Shown in pieces: positions 53,368 through 63,239 of a stretch of 64,000 bases of DNA. The position numbers were made by a program, and so were the translations under genes. The first letter of the stretch is position 1. The number at the start of each line of letters is the position of its first letter. Origin of the DNA: SVEL01 sp964573715 (GTDB taxonomy: Bacteria > Bacillota > Clostridia > Lachnospirales > Lachnospiraceae); NCBI GenBank assembly GCA_964573715.1, contig CAZNKR010000002.1, positions 10,493 to 74,492 of the forward strand, written 5' to 3'. Below the pieces are notes generated by a model. The model searched no databases. It worked only from the letters and a program-made list of their open reading frames with translations, and had not been told where the DNA came from.

Positions 53368-54509
53368 TATTTTACAAACTCCTTTACTAAATTGAGTGCC
53401 TTTTCTACAATACCATCAATATTATAATACTTGTATTCGGCCAAACGTCCAAGTAAGTGGAAATTCTTGTATTCCGAAACAAGATTAACATATTTTTCAT
53501 AAATTGCTTTGTTGCTTTCATTCATAATAGCATAATATGGAGTTTCGTCCTTCGCACCTGTATATGCCATTGGATATTCCTTCATAATTGTTGTGCCATT
53601 AACCTGCTGACCTGTAAGCTTTTTAAATTCTGTAATTCTGGTAAAATCTTCGCTAACTGTATAATTAACAACAGCTCTTGGTTGATATTCATCCTGCTTA
53701 AGGAATGAAAAATCAAACTTTAATGTTCTATAAGGAAGTCTTCCATATTTACAATCAAATAATTCATCTAAAGCTCCAGTATATATAATTTGTCCATTAA
53801 ATCTTTGATTTTCATAATATATACCATCATTTCTAAATTCCAGAATATCCTTTGCATCCTGTGAAAGCATAATTGTAATATTAGGATTATCTAGCATTTT
53901 ATCAAACATAGGAGTAAAACCATCTAAAGGCATTCCTTGATATTTGTCTTGAAAATATCTATTATCATTGCTGATAAGTACTGGAACTCTAGCTGTAACA
54001 GCTGGATCTACCTGTTCTGGTGTTTGTCCCCACTGTTTCATCGTGTATTTTAAGAAGATGTTTTCATAAACGAAATCAGCAATAGCTCTAATATCTTCAT
54101 CTTTGTTTTCTCGAAGTTTAAGAATAGGTACTCGTGTGCCAAAACCATATTCTCTAATAAGTTTTTCTTCTAGTTCATCTGCTTTCTTTGCATCATAAAC
54201 CTTTTTAAGAGTATTTAAATTAAAAGGTACTGGAATATACATTCCATTAAGATTTGCAACCACCTCATGACTATAATCATACCATTTAGTGAACTGAGAT
54301 AAATATTCGTATACTTCCTCATTATTTGTATGGAAAATATGTGGACCATACTGATGAATAAGTACTCCGTGCTCATCTAAAGTATCATAACAATTTCCAC
54401 CAATATGATTCCTTTTTTCAATAATAAGCACTTTTTTGCCTTCTTTTGCCATCTTGTTTGCTACAACGGCACCAGCAAAGCCACTGCCAATAATTATAAA
54501 ATCGTACAT
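53367..54509 (-). CDS. glf: UDP-galactopyranose mutase
   Basis: Glf converts UDP-galactopyranose to UDP-galactofuranose with FAD. The 380-residue protein has the N-terminal Rossmann FAD site IIGSGFAGAVVANKMAKEGKK, the family motif HIGGNCYDTLDEHGVLIHQYGPHIFHT (residues ~35-61), RVPVLISNDNRYFQDKYQGMP and the C-terminal LLGRLAEYKYYNIDGIVEKAL. RBS GGAGGAAAG lies upstream. With the GT2 neighbour it points to galactofuranose in a surface glycan. Confidence 0.96.
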   Translation of the reverse strand: MYDFIIIGSGFAGAVVANKMAKEGKKVLIIEKRNHIGGNCYDTLDEHGVLIHQYGPHIFHTNNEEVYEYLSQFTKWYDYSHEVVANLNGMYIPVPFNLNTLKKVYDAKKADELEEKLIREYGFGTRVPILKLRENKDEDIRAIADFVYENIFLKYTMKQWGQTPEQVDPAVTARVPVLISNDNRYFQDKYQGMPLDGFTPMFDKMLDNPNITIMLSQDAKDILEFRNDGIYYENQRFNGQIIYTGALDELFDCKYGRLPYRTLKFDFSFLKQDEYQPRAVVNYTVSEDFTRITEFKKLTGQQVNGTTIMKEYPMAYTGAKDETPYYAIMNESNKAIYEKYVNLVSEYKNFHLLGRLAEYKYYNIDGIVEKALNLVKEFVK

Positions 54510-54522
54510 CTTTCCTCCACTA

Positions 54523-55356
54523 CTAACTTGCTTTTTTCTTGTGAAATTGCTTTATGACTATAAATATTAATACTGATATTTCAACCAGCATAACTGGTAA
54601 CTTAAAATACCAATGTTTTGAAATAACAGCACTTACAGGAAAATAGTTTAAAAACACTGCTATTCCATTAGCTGCAATGTGTAAAATAATAGGGGCAACA
54701 ATAGACTTGTATTCTTCATAGACATATACAATCAACAAGCCTAGAATAAATGTATATATACCTTGTACAAGGTTGAAATGATATACAGCAAAAATCAGTG
54801 CACTTATATATGCAGCAATAGTTTTTTCATTAAATTGCTTTAATCTGTTGTATATTAATCCTCTAAACATTAATTCTTCCATTATTGGGCCAAAAATTAC
54901 AAGTGTAATCAATTGAAGCGGAAGATTTGAAGACATAACATTGGCTGAAGTTTTGCTATAATTACCAATAATACCATCTATAGGTAATAGTGTTACAAGC
55001 TTGCTGACTCCTGCCGAAGCAAATGCTCCTATGAGTATGGGAACATACATTTTCTTCCACTCTGTCTTTAATAAGATTTTATTTGAATTCTTATAAAACA
55101 AATAGAACATTATTGGTAATGCAATTAAAACAGTTATAAATGTAACTGTCAATGTATTTTTTGCTACAAGACTTTCCATATTATCCACAAAAGAAACACT
55201 AGTCTTATAGTTTCCCCCATTTTCTCCAACACTTTTTAGTTGAATAAATAAAGCTGCCAAAGTAAATCCTGCTTGAGCAAATAAATTTACAAATAAATAA
55301 ATTATTAAGGGAGAAATAACATTTACAATCTTATCAAAAACATTTTCTTGTTTCAT
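54523..55356 (-). CDS. CPBP-family intramembrane protease-like protein
   Basis: A 277-residue protein with about seven hydrophobic segments. The CPBP (Abi) motifs are FGPIMEELMFRGLIYNRLKQF (EExxxR) and ISALIFAVYHFNLVQG (FxxxH), with a further late His in IVAPIILHIAANG (HxxxN). Such proteins include prenyl-protein protease relatives and bacteriocin self-immunity factors. Its RBS is weak. It follows the ABC permease with a 13-base gap, a common pairing in peptide-immunity loci, but no bacteriocin gene is seen here. Confidence 0.88.
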   Translation of the reverse strand: MKQENVFDKIVNVISPLIIYLFVNLFAQAGFTLAALFIQLKSVGENGGNYKTSVSFVDNMESLVAKNTLTVTFITVLIALPIMFYLFYKNSNKILLKTEWKKMYVPILIGAFASAGVSKLVTLLPIDGIIGNYSKTSANVMSSNLPLQLITLVIFGPIMEELMFRGLIYNRLKQFNEKTIAAYISALIFAVYHFNLVQGIYTFILGLLIVYVYEEYKSIVAPIILHIAANGIAVFLNYFPVSAVISKHWYFKLPVMLVEISVLIFIVIKQFHKKKAS

Positions 55357-55369
55357 ATTTTATTATAAG

Positions 55370-56149
55370 CTATTTAAGCTCAGCCTTTCTAAATGTTACA
55401 AATATCACAGCTAGCATAGCAGCAAAGAATACAATACCTACAGAAAAGAATTTGACATAATCAAGTCCTAAAAGAGTATCATCTCCAATTACTGTAAGCT
55501 GACCAAGTGGTGTAAACATATAAATATCATATATTTTATCATTAATAGTAGCTATAACAGACAAAATTGATGTACCAAGTAACATAAGAGGCATACAAAC
55601 ACCAATACTTGGTCCAACAGATTTAAAAATAAAAATGATTAGTAAATACATTGAAAGCATAACCACTGACATGAAATATGACATAAAGAACGCGCTAATC
55701 ATTTCTCCAAAAATTGAAATTGTAAAAGTACATCCAAAGCCACATAATAAAGATGTTCCAATAGTCATTACTGCAACATATATAAAGTAAAACAAGAATA
55801 ACACAACCATTGAGCTAAGAATTCTTGCAACAACAACTTTTACTCTACTATATCCAGCAGTAATCTGAGCCTGCAATGTTCTGTCAGAAAAATCTCCACC
55901 TATTAGTATACACATAACAATTGTAGCAAGCATAATACAATCTGATGAATCTTTTACTGACGCAAAAAATATATCATATCCAGATATTCCACCCATAATG
56001 GCTATTAAATCTTCACCCATATCCAGATTAGAAATAACACCATATACAGCAACATTCATAACACATAAGAAAATACAAATAATCAATGTAATTTTAAATG
56101 CTAATGAAGCTTTAAGCTTAATTAACTCAATTTTAAATAATTTACTCAT
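55370..56149 (-). CDS. ABC-2 type permease
   Basis: A 259-residue membrane protein starting ATG 56149 (MSKLFKIELIKLKASLAFK), set by GGAGGTG; the GTG at 56158 is inside that box. It has six hydrophobic segments (roughly 20-40, 57-75, 100-125, 140-165, 170-200 and 225-245) and the ABC-2 opening KIELIKLKA. It overlaps the ATPase by eight bases and is the membrane partner of it. The type is that of BcrB or lantibiotic-immunity permeases. Substrate unknown. Confidence 0.9.
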   Translation of the reverse strand: MSKLFKIELIKLKASLAFKITLIICIFLCVMNVAVYGVISNLDMGEDLIAIMGGISGYDIFFASVKDSSDCIMLATIVMCILIGGDFSDRTLQAQITAGYSRVKVVVARILSSMVVLFLFYFIYVAVMTIGTSLLCGFGCTFTISIFGEMISAFFMSYFMSVVMLSMYLLIIFIFKSVGPSIGVCMPLMLLGTSILSVIATINDKIYDIYMFTPLGQLTVIGDDTLLGLDYVKFFSVGIVFFAAMLAVIFVTFRKAELK

Positions 56150-57065
56150 GAGCTGCACCTCCTAATAATTCCATGAAATATTCTTCAAGGCTTTCTCCCG
56201 AAATATTCAAATATATTACTAAAATCTTGTTATCCATCATTGCTTGAGCCACATCATGAATTCTGTCTATGTAGTCATATATTTTTATTATATTATTATT
56301 TTCGATTTTGTAATTAGTAGAATGAAGCACATTTTCTACAACAGCTTGTGCTCCCTTTACATCTTCCACCTGCATTACAACAGCTCTTTGGCATTTATCA
56401 TCAAGCTGTGCACGGGATAATTTTTCAACAATTCTTCCCTTATTAATAATAACATAATCAGTTGCAAAATGATATAATTCGGATAAAATATGGCTTGAAA
56501 TAAGTATTGTAATCTTTCTTTCGTTATTAAGTTTGATTAATAACTGTCTAATTTCTACAATACCCTTTGGATCAAGTCCATTAATTGGTTCATCAAGAAT
56601 TAATAGCTCTGGATTATTTACCAAACACATAGCAATGCCAAGTCTCTGACGCATTCCTAGAGAAAAATCTTTTACCTTTCTATTTCCCCAGTCTCTTAAT
56701 CCAACTAATTCTAATAACTCATCTGCCAAATTAGGATTTTTAATTCCATAAAGAGTTTTTTGTATCTCAATATTCTTTTTTGCTGTAATCTTCATATATA
56801 AGGCAGGTGATTCAACCATTGCACCTATCTTTTTTCTACCTTCTGATATTCCTTTAGGCGAATTATCTCCGTACATCGATATTGTTCCTGCATTTGGAAT
56901 AGCTACACCAGCAATCATTCTAATAATTGTGGTCTTTCCAGCGCCATTTTGTCCTATAAAACCGTAGATTTTACCCTTTTTTAGTTCAAACGAAGCATTA
57001 TCAACCGCTTTGAAGTTCTTGTAGGTTTTTGTAACCTGATCAAGTTTTAAAATAACTTCTTCCAT
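56142..57065 (-). CDS. ABC transporter ATPase (BcrA/lantibiotic-immunity type)
   Basis: A 307-residue ATPase: Walker A GQNGAGKTT (~38-46), signature SLGMRQRLGIAM, Walker B LLILDEPINGLDP, switch His in ISSHILSEL. The C-terminal ~90 residues after the core match the extension of BcrA-like proteins. The ATG has AGGAGG. It sits downstream of the NdpA-like gene and overlaps the permease gene. The set resembles a peptide-antibiotic detoxification or export module. Confidence 0.93.
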   Translation of the reverse strand: MEEVILKLDQVTKTYKNFKAVDNASFELKKGKIYGFIGQNGAGKTTIIRMIAGVAIPNAGTISMYGDNSPKGISEGRKKIGAMVESPALYMKITAKKNIEIQKTLYGIKNPNLADELLELVGLRDWGNRKVKDFSLGMRQRLGIAMCLVNNPELLILDEPINGLDPKGIVEIRQLLIKLNNERKITILISSHILSELYHFATDYVIINKGRIVEKLSRAQLDDKCQRAVVMQVEDVKGAQAVVENVLHSTNYKIENNNIIKIYDYIDRIHDVAQAMMDNKILVIYLNISGESLEEYFMELLGGAAHE

Positions 57066-57076
57066 ATTTCCTCCTA

Positions 57077-58102
57077 CTATTTTGAAGTGATATGACCAAT
57101 ATTTTTAATTAACACTGAAATCGTACCATCTCCATTTGTAATAAATTCAATGCTATCAGTAGTATTATATTGTTCCATTGGTATTTTTATTTCTATACCT
57201 GTGTCTGTCTTTAGGAACTGTTTTTCAAACTTTCTAGTGGTAGCTTCATTCTGAGGAATAATCTCTTCTTCCTCTTTAATATTATATTTTTCAATCTTCT
57301 CTTTGAATTTTTCTTTTAGTTCTGTTTTATCTTCAAAAATCTTGTCACAAACCTCAGGTATACTGATTGAACCTTGAGCAGTTATTTCTTCATGAATTAC
57401 ACTTTTTGCTTTCATCTTTTCTTTAAGTTGTTCAGATTCTTCGAAATACTCTTTTTGTACGTTTTCTATTGCTTTTTCAACAATAGAAAGTTTTGTTTTT
57501 TGAGAAAGATTTGATGTACAATTCAAAAATAATTTTGAAAAATAATTCTCTTTTTTCCCATTAATATCATACTTCTTTTCAATTATCTTTAATCTATAGT
57601 CAGTAAGATTAATGATTGCAGCTTCTAAAAGCTTTTGACCTTCACCTGGCAAAATGGATCTATATTTAGTGATAGAATTGCTATTTCCCTCTTCATCGCT
57701 AAGTGTTGTATGCATATATGACTCCTTATAGTTCATCTTAAGAAGTGCCAAATGCATTATTTGATTAATTTCAAAACATACAACTAATAAATCTGCACAG
57801 GGAATATCAATATTGGAATTCATTATACCATATAGTTTCTCGGAGATTTTTTTGCTAAAAGCAACAAAGTCTAAACCTCCATTATTAGTTTCCTCTATAA
57901 GTGAATAAACCTGGGATTCTTCTTTTATAAATTCACAGGATTTTTTTTCATCGCTTACTAGAACTTTATATATATGTTCTTTAAGAAAATCCGAAAAATC
58001 CGATCCAAAATCAAGTTCTTTATCAGATAATACAGGCATGCCAACTGTTGAATCTAGTATATGTACAATTGCATTTCTAATGACAATGTCACCTTTTACC
58101 AT
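57077..58102 (-). CDS. NdpA/YejK-type nucleoid-associated protein
   Basis: A 341-residue soluble protein. Residues ~1-200 match the 37-kDa nucleoid-associated family: an N-terminal VIRNAIVHILDSTVG, LDFVAFSKKISEKLYGIM, DLLVVCFEINQIMHLALLKMNYKESYMHT and KLFLNCTSNLSQ. The C-terminal part is rich in Lys/Glu helices. Family members bind DNA or are associated with the nucleoid or with phage interaction. This Firmicute copy is diverged. It stands between the ABC ATPase gene and a small membrane gene. I give 0.8 for the family and no specific role. Confidence 0.8.
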   Translation of the reverse strand: MVKGDIVIRNAIVHILDSTVGMPVLSDKELDFGSDFSDFLKEHIYKVLVSDEKKSCEFIKEESQVYSLIEETNNGGLDFVAFSKKISEKLYGIMNSNIDIPCADLLVVCFEINQIMHLALLKMNYKESYMHTTLSDEEGNSNSITKYRSILPGEGQKLLEAAIINLTDYRLKIIEKKYDINGKKENYFSKLFLNCTSNLSQKTKLSIVEKAIENVQKEYFEESEQLKEKMKAKSVIHEEITAQGSISIPEVCDKIFEDKTELKEKFKEKIEKYNIKEEEEIIPQNEATTRKFEKQFLKTDTGIEIKIPMEQYNTTDSIEFITNGDGTISVLIKNIGHITSK

Positions 58103-58117
58103 AATATCACCTTACAC

Positions 58118-58477
58118 TTAATTTAATGTGGTTGCTTCCTCATCTGACGATAATTCACCAACTGTTGTTTCGTTTTCTTTTGTTGTTTCGCCTTCGGCTG
58201 TTGTTTCTCCTGCAGCTGTAGTTGTTTCTCCTGCTGTAGTTGTACTTGCATATATTTCATTCAAAAGGCTTTGGTATTCCTCAGCTGAAGGTGTATAGGT
58301 TTCTTGCTCAGCTGGATTAATTGCTCTATAAACTGACCATCCAAGATATAAAACTACTGCAACACCAATAACTGAATATAAAATTCGCTTAACTACCTTT
58401 ATTCTTTTTTCTTTGGCAATAATCTGTTTTCTGTTCTTTTTTTGCTCTTTATAAGCATCAACTTTTTTCTGACTCAT
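58118..58477 (-). CDS. Small single-pass membrane protein with Thr/Glu-rich tail
   Basis: 119 residues: a basic N-terminus with many Lys (residues 1-30), one hydrophobic helix (VVKRILYSVIGVAVVLYLGW, ~28-48), then an external Thr/Glu/Ala-rich tail containing GETT repeats. The basic-to-hydrophobic order means N-in, C-out. The tail looks like a wall-spanning spacer. No family is recognised. It is 15 bases after argS and before the NdpA-like gene. Confidence 0.6.
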   Translation of the reverse strand: MSQKKVDAYKEQKKNRKQIIAKEKRIKVVKRILYSVIGVAVVLYLGWSVYRAINPAEQETYTPSAEEYQSLLNEIYASTTTAGETTTAAGETTAEGETTKENETTVGELSSDEEATTLN

Positions 58478-58495
58478 AATCTTTCCTCTCTATTA

Positions 58496-60259
58496 TTACA
58501 TTCTATCAGGTGCTTCAAATCCTAAAATATCAATAGATGATGTAAGTGCACGTTTAGTAATCTGTAAAAGACTAATAAATCCAGCTTGTTTCTTCTCATC
58601 TTCTTCTGTTAAAATCTTATTTTCATGATAAAAACCATTAAATGCATTTGCTAAATCATAAATATAAGCACAAATCTTGTGTGGAGCCAATTCTTCATAG
58701 GCATTATCAATCATAGCATTAAACTTTGAAAGTTCCATCATAAGAGTTTTCTCTGACGGTGTAAGAGTTGTGTTTAACGCAACTTCTTTAATACATTTAC
58801 CAGATTGCTCATATTTTTTAAGAATAGATTTGATTCTAACTATTGTATAAAGAATATATGGTCCTGTATTTCCTTCAAAAGACGTGAATCTTTCAGTATC
58901 AAAAACATAATCCTTAGAAGCTTGATTAGATAAATCACCATATTTTATAGCTGATAAGCCTACAATCTTCGATGTACTTAATGCTTCCTTTTCATCAACT
59001 TCACGATTTTCCATCATTTTGTTGTAAACAGCATCATTAATATCACTAATTAAAGTTTCAAGACGCATTACGCCGCCATCTCTTGTTTTAAATGGTTTAC
59101 CATCTTTTCCATTCATGGTACCAAACCCAATATACTTAAGCATCATATCATCTGAAACAATACCTGTTTTTTTAGCTGCTCTAAATACTTGAGTAAAATG
59201 CATCTCTTGACGTTTATCTGCCAAATATATAATTTCATTTGGATTAAAATCTTTAACACGCTGAATAATTGTAGCTAAATCAGAAGTTGCATAAAGTGCT
59301 GCTCCATCTGCTTTTCTAATAATACATGGTGGAATTTCCTTTTGATCATCTTCTTGCATAACATCAATAACCATTGCACCCATACTTTCATGAGCAAAGC
59401 CTCGATTAATAAAATCTTCTACCATATCATCAATATATTCTTGTGCGTCGCTTTCACCCTTCCATAAGTCAAAATCCACATTTAAATTGCCATAGTTTTT
59501 CTTTAAATCAACTATAGATACCCTTAAAATATGCTTCCATAAGGCTCTATAAGCTTTTTTACCTTTTTGTAGCAATAATGTAGCCTCTTGTGCTCTTTCC
59601 TTAAAAGCCTCATCAACCTTTGATTTTGCACTAGCCTGAGGATAAATCTGCTCTAGCTGTGAAATTGTAAATGGAGCTTCACTTGGATATTCGCCTTCAA
59701 AACTATCATCAAAGTACACTAAATCTGGTTGTTCATCTTTAAGCTGTTCAATAATAAGACCCATCTGTAATCCCCAGTCACCAAGATGTACATCACCAAT
59801 AACATTGTCACCCTTAAATCTTAATAATCTTTTTAGTGTTTCACCAATAATTGCAGAGCGTAAATGTCCTACGTGTAATGGTTTTGCCACATTTGCTCCA
59901 CCATAATCGATAACTACCTGTTTACCTTTTGACATATTAATGCCAAGCTTATCATCCTTACCCATTTGTGAAATATAATCTGATAAGAAGCTTTCACTTA
60001 TTTTAATGTTAATAAATCCAGGGTTAACTACAACAACTTCGCTAAATATACTATCTCCAGCAATTTTGTCTACCACAGCATTTGCTATAACTGCAGGAGC
60101 GCATTTGTATGTTTTCGCAGCTGCCATTGCTCCATTACACTGATATTCACACAAATCAGGACGATTAGATACTGTTACTTTACCGTACTTTTCATCATAA
60201 CCTGCCAATTTAAAACTATCACTGAATTTTGATGACAAAATGTCCAAAATGTTTTCCAT
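58496..60259 (-). CDS. argS: Arginyl-tRNA synthetase
   Basis: ArgRS charges tRNA-Arg. The 587-residue class I enzyme has an N-terminal ArgRS domain (ADD1) containing YQCNGAMAAAKTYK, the HIGH motif in PLHVGHLRSAIIGETLKR and a KMSKS-equivalent GKPFKTRDGGVMRLE. The C-terminal DALR anticodon-binding domain ends in ITKRALTSSIDILGFEAPDRM. It is downstream of the UDP-sugar pyrophosphorylase gene with a ~54-base gap. Confidence 0.96.
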   Translation of the reverse strand: MENILDILSSKFSDSFKLAGYDEKYGKVTVSNRPDLCEYQCNGAMAAAKTYKCAPAVIANAVVDKIAGDSIFSEVVVVNPGFINIKISESFLSDYISQMGKDDKLGINMSKGKQVVIDYGGANVAKPLHVGHLRSAIIGETLKRLLRFKGDNVIGDVHLGDWGLQMGLIIEQLKDEQPDLVYFDDSFEGEYPSEAPFTISQLEQIYPQASAKSKVDEAFKERAQEATLLLQKGKKAYRALWKHILRVSIVDLKKNYGNLNVDFDLWKGESDAQEYIDDMVEDFINRGFAHESMGAMVIDVMQEDDQKEIPPCIIRKADGAALYATSDLATIIQRVKDFNPNEIIYLADKRQEMHFTQVFRAAKKTGIVSDDMMLKYIGFGTMNGKDGKPFKTRDGGVMRLETLISDINDAVYNKMMENREVDEKEALSTSKIVGLSAIKYGDLSNQASKDYVFDTERFTSFEGNTGPYILYTIVRIKSILKKYEQSGKCIKEVALNTTLTPSEKTLMMELSKFNAMIDNAYEELAPHKICAYIYDLANAFNGFYHENKILTEEDEKKQAGFISLLQITKRALTSSIDILGFEAPDRM

Positions 60260-60313
60260 TTATTAAATACCACCTTTATGTTTTGTCTATAATATTAAAA
60301 CTCTTGATTTTAT

Positions 60314-61537
60314 CTATAAGCTAACGCCATTAGCTTTTAAAAGTACCTTTGCTGATTCTACTGAATCTACACCTGTCTTATTTTTAATTGGCGCAAACTC
60401 CTTATCTCTTACTACTTCAAAAGGTAAGCAACTATCTAACAGATGTATCATATCTAGAATAAGTGTTTCAAACTTATATCCATTTGGTTGTTCTGGTTTA
60501 ATGAATTCACCCATTTCGTTGATATACGGAATCTTCTTTTCAACAATATGAAGAGGCATGTCTTTTTGCATAATCTGTTCAAGATGCTTAACACTGAGTA
60601 AATAGTTCAAAATAACTCCGTAATTATATGCAAGCTCTCCATTTTCATCCACTGTATCCATAAGTTCATCTGTAAGCTCATAATACTCAACTATAGATGG
60701 CTTTCCATCCTCTAGACACATAACTCCAACTTTTTCGTCCTTGGTAGCTTTTTTAACAACCTTTGCTCCAACCTGGGCATGCATCTTTATTGTTGCACCA
60801 ACAAATACTGGATCAGCTATTCTTTGTAATACATTATCCACAGCAAATACATTTAACCATTCAATTCCGCTGTTTTTAACAATATCTAATGCTTTGCTTC
60901 GTTCCATAGATTTAAACCATCCACCGTTACCATTAGGTGAAGTTGACATCTTACTCTTTGATTCCATGTAGATTTTGCCATCGTAATCTGTTGCAGGAGC
61001 CATCTCCTGTACAAAAAATGTTATAAAATCTTTGTCATATCCAAAGTAATTTTTATCCCTAAAGAATTTGACTGTAGTGTCATTATTCTTATCAGAAGTC
61101 ATAATAAATAAATGTATATATGTTCCTGATAACTTAACGACATCTAATAAATTGCTAATTATTCTTTCAAAAATGTAAACATCCTTTGTTTCCCCAATAT
61201 TATACATGCCTTTTGGCTCATCAGAACCTAATCTAGTTCCCATACCACCAGCTAAAAGAACTGCTCCAACTCTTCCTTCTTTAATGGCATTAATACCTAT
61301 CTGATAAAATTCATCCCTATTTGCATCTATCTGACTAAGCTGCATTGCGCCTAATGGAGAGATTTCTCCTTTTTTAGGTGCTTGCTTATTATCACACATT
61401 GTAATAATACTAAAATCTGTTGCTTCTATCTGACTAAGCAATTCGTCTTTTTGACTTTGTTGTAATTCGTCATAATACTTTAGAACATGACCCTGTCCAT
61501 ATAAATTTAACTTGCAAAGTGCTTCATTGTAATTCAT
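60314..61537 (-). CDS. UDP-sugar pyrophosphorylase (UDPGP family)
   Basis: A 407-residue protein of the eukaryote-like UDPGP family (UDP-N-acetylglucosamine or UDP-glucose pyrophosphorylase). The nucleotide loop reads AVLLAGGMGTRLGSDEPKG (residues ~93-112), and MYNIGETKDVYIFE and SPNGNGGWFKSME are family features. It would make UDP-GlcNAc or UDP-Glc for cell-wall or surface glycan. The sugar cannot be settled by eye. It lies nine bases downstream of the M18 aminopeptidase gene and upstream of argS. Confidence 0.88.
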   Translation of the reverse strand: MNYNEALCKLNLYGQGHVLKYYDELQQSQKDELLSQIEATDFSIITMCDNKQAPKKGEISPLGAMQLSQIDANRDEFYQIGINAIKEGRVGAVLLAGGMGTRLGSDEPKGMYNIGETKDVYIFERIISNLLDVVKLSGTYIHLFIMTSDKNNDTTVKFFRDKNYFGYDKDFITFFVQEMAPATDYDGKIYMESKSKMSTSPNGNGGWFKSMERSKALDIVKNSGIEWLNVFAVDNVLQRIADPVFVGATIKMHAQVGAKVVKKATKDEKVGVMCLEDGKPSIVEYYELTDELMDTVDENGELAYNYGVILNYLLSVKHLEQIMQKDMPLHIVEKKIPYINEMGEFIKPEQPNGYKFETLILDMIHLLDSCLPFEVVRDKEFAPIKNKTGVDSVESAKVLLKANGVSL

Positions 61538-61546
61538 GAAAACCTC

Positions 61547-62926
61547 CTACGCTCTCTTAATGAATACTTCGTATCCTTTTTTTGTTTCATATATATCTGC
61601 TTTACTTGTAATCTCCCAAGGTGCATGCATATTAAGGACAGCAACACCACAATCAATTACCTGCATTCCATATAGTGAAAGAATGTATGCTATTGTTCCA
61701 CCACCGCCAACATCAACCTTTCCTAACTCTGCAAGCTGATAGTAAACTTTTGCGTCATCCATAATACTTCTAATAGACGCAATGTATTCTGCATTAGCAT
61801 CATTAGAACCAGACTTACCTCTAGCACCTGTAAACTTACTAAACACCATACCTCTTCCAAAGAAAGAAGCATTTTTCTTTTCAAATGCACTTGCAAACAT
61901 TGGATCATATGCTGCATTTACATCTGATGAAAGCATCTTAGAATTAGCAAGACATCTTCTGAGCTTAAGCTCACTAAATTGGTCCATTCTATCTATTATT
62001 TCGCAAACAGTATTCTCAAAGAATTTTGACTTCATACCTGTTGCTCCAACACTTCCGATTTCTTCTTTATCCACTAATAAACAGCATGATGTTTTTTCAA
62101 CATCTGTAACATCAAGCATAGCCTTCAATGAAGTAAATGCACAAACTCTATCATCCTGTCCATATGCCATAATCATACTTGAATCCATACCCATATCTCT
62201 TGCTTTACCAGCTGGAACAACTTCCAATTCAGCTGACAAGAAATCTTCTTCTTCAAAATCATATTTATCTTTTATAATTTTAAGAATATTTGCTTTAACA
62301 GCATCCTTTTCTTCTCCTGCTAATGGTCTAGAGCCAATAAGAATGTCTAATTGTTCTCCTTCAATAACCTTTGCAGCCTTTTTATCCATCTGCTCGCCAG
62401 CTAAATGGATAAGCAAATCAGTAACACATAAAACTGGATCCTTTTCATCTTCACCAATAACAACATTAATAACTGTGCCATCCTTCTTAACAACAACACC
62501 ATGAATAGCTAATGGTAAAGCAACCCACTGATACTTTTTAATTCCACCATAATAATGTGTATCTAAATATGCAAAATCTGTATCTTCATAAAGCGGATTC
62601 TGCTTAACATCCATTCTTGGTGAATCAATATGTGCACCTAATATATTCATTCCTTCTTCAATATCTTTTGTTCCAATATTGAATAAAGCAATAGCCTTGT
62701 CCATCATAACTGCATAAACCTTATCTCCAGCCTTTATCTTAGCACCATTCTTAATAATAGTCTTAAGATTCTTATAACCTGCTGCTTTAGCAAGCTTAAC
62801 TGACTCCTTTACGCATTCTCTTTCTGTCTTACCATTATCTAAATAATCTCTATACTCCTTGCAAAGAGCTTCTAATTCTTTAACTTGTTTTCCTTTGTAG
62901 CTTTTCCAAGCATTTTCTCGTTCCAT
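61547..62926 (-). CDS. M18-family aminopeptidase
   Basis: A 459-residue zinc aminopeptidase of the aspartyl-aminopeptidase (DNPEP) type. Visible metal and catalytic motifs are LGAHIDSPRMDVKQNP (first His/Asp), CLLVDKEEIGSVGATG (catalytic Glu) and the late GKVDVGGGGTIAYILSLYG. The start ATG has AAAGGAG upstream. It likely removes N-terminal acidic residues from peptides in the cytoplasm. The gene is followed by UDPGP and preceded by an extended -10 promoter. Confidence 0.92.
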   Translation of the reverse strand: MERENAWKSYKGKQVKELEALCKEYRDYLDNGKTERECVKESVKLAKAAGYKNLKTIIKNGAKIKAGDKVYAVMMDKAIALFNIGTKDIEEGMNILGAHIDSPRMDVKQNPLYEDTDFAYLDTHYYGGIKKYQWVALPLAIHGVVVKKDGTVINVVIGEDEKDPVLCVTDLLIHLAGEQMDKKAAKVIEGEQLDILIGSRPLAGEEKDAVKANILKIIKDKYDFEEEDFLSAELEVVPAGKARDMGMDSSMIMAYGQDDRVCAFTSLKAMLDVTDVEKTSCCLLVDKEEIGSVGATGMKSKFFENTVCEIIDRMDQFSELKLRRCLANSKMLSSDVNAAYDPMFASAFEKKNASFFGRGMVFSKFTGARGKSGSNDANAEYIASIRSIMDDAKVYYQLAELGKVDVGGGGTIAYILSLYGMQVIDCGVAVLNMHAPWEITSKADIYETKKGYEVFIKRA

Positions 62927-63004
62927 AAAATTTCTCCTTTAAATAATTTTGCATTTATACTGTCTAAGTTTCTCTGTCTTTTCTATAAAATGACGCATAA
63001 AAAA

Positions 63005-63015
63005 ATTATATCACA
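63005..63015 (-). promoter_or_regulatory. Extended -10 promoter of the aminopeptidase gene
   Basis: TGATATAAT (TATAAT at 63005-63010) is ~75 bases before the ATG. No good -35 is seen; the TG extension may compensate. Confidence 0.45.
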
Positions 63016-63040
63016 TAAGAAATAAATGTTCCATATTAAA

Positions 63041-63217
63041 TTATTTTTTGCTCCTTACAGTTTGAAATATACAAGTTAAAGTTTCAAATGGTCCTAGGTG
63101 GTATGTCATTAGAATTACATTTATATTATTTTTGTTTGTTCCTGTTGCTCCAGCATTATTCTGGTTGCTGTTTTCACCTTCGCCACTATTACCGCCTTCA
63201 CCTTCCGCAAAAAGCAA
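63041..63217 (-). pseudogene. Open-frame remnant with Gly/Glu/Asn-rich stretch
   Basis: On the minus strand a frame is open from just after an in-frame TAG (63218-63220) to the TAA at 63041-63043. It encodes a low-complexity AEGEGGNSGEGENSNQNN stretch, then MTYHLGPFETL and a Lys-rich end. There is no RBS or good start codon. It may be the 3' end of a phage structural or tail gene left by decay. I cannot name the parent gene. Confidence 0.35.
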
Positions 63218-63239
63218 CTAGACTAGAGCGCTTACTCTT

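Noticed and set aside
61782..62504. 240-residue plus-strand ORF
   Set aside because: It is exactly opposite the M18 aminopeptidase gene, Ser/Leu-rich, with no RBS; a shadow.
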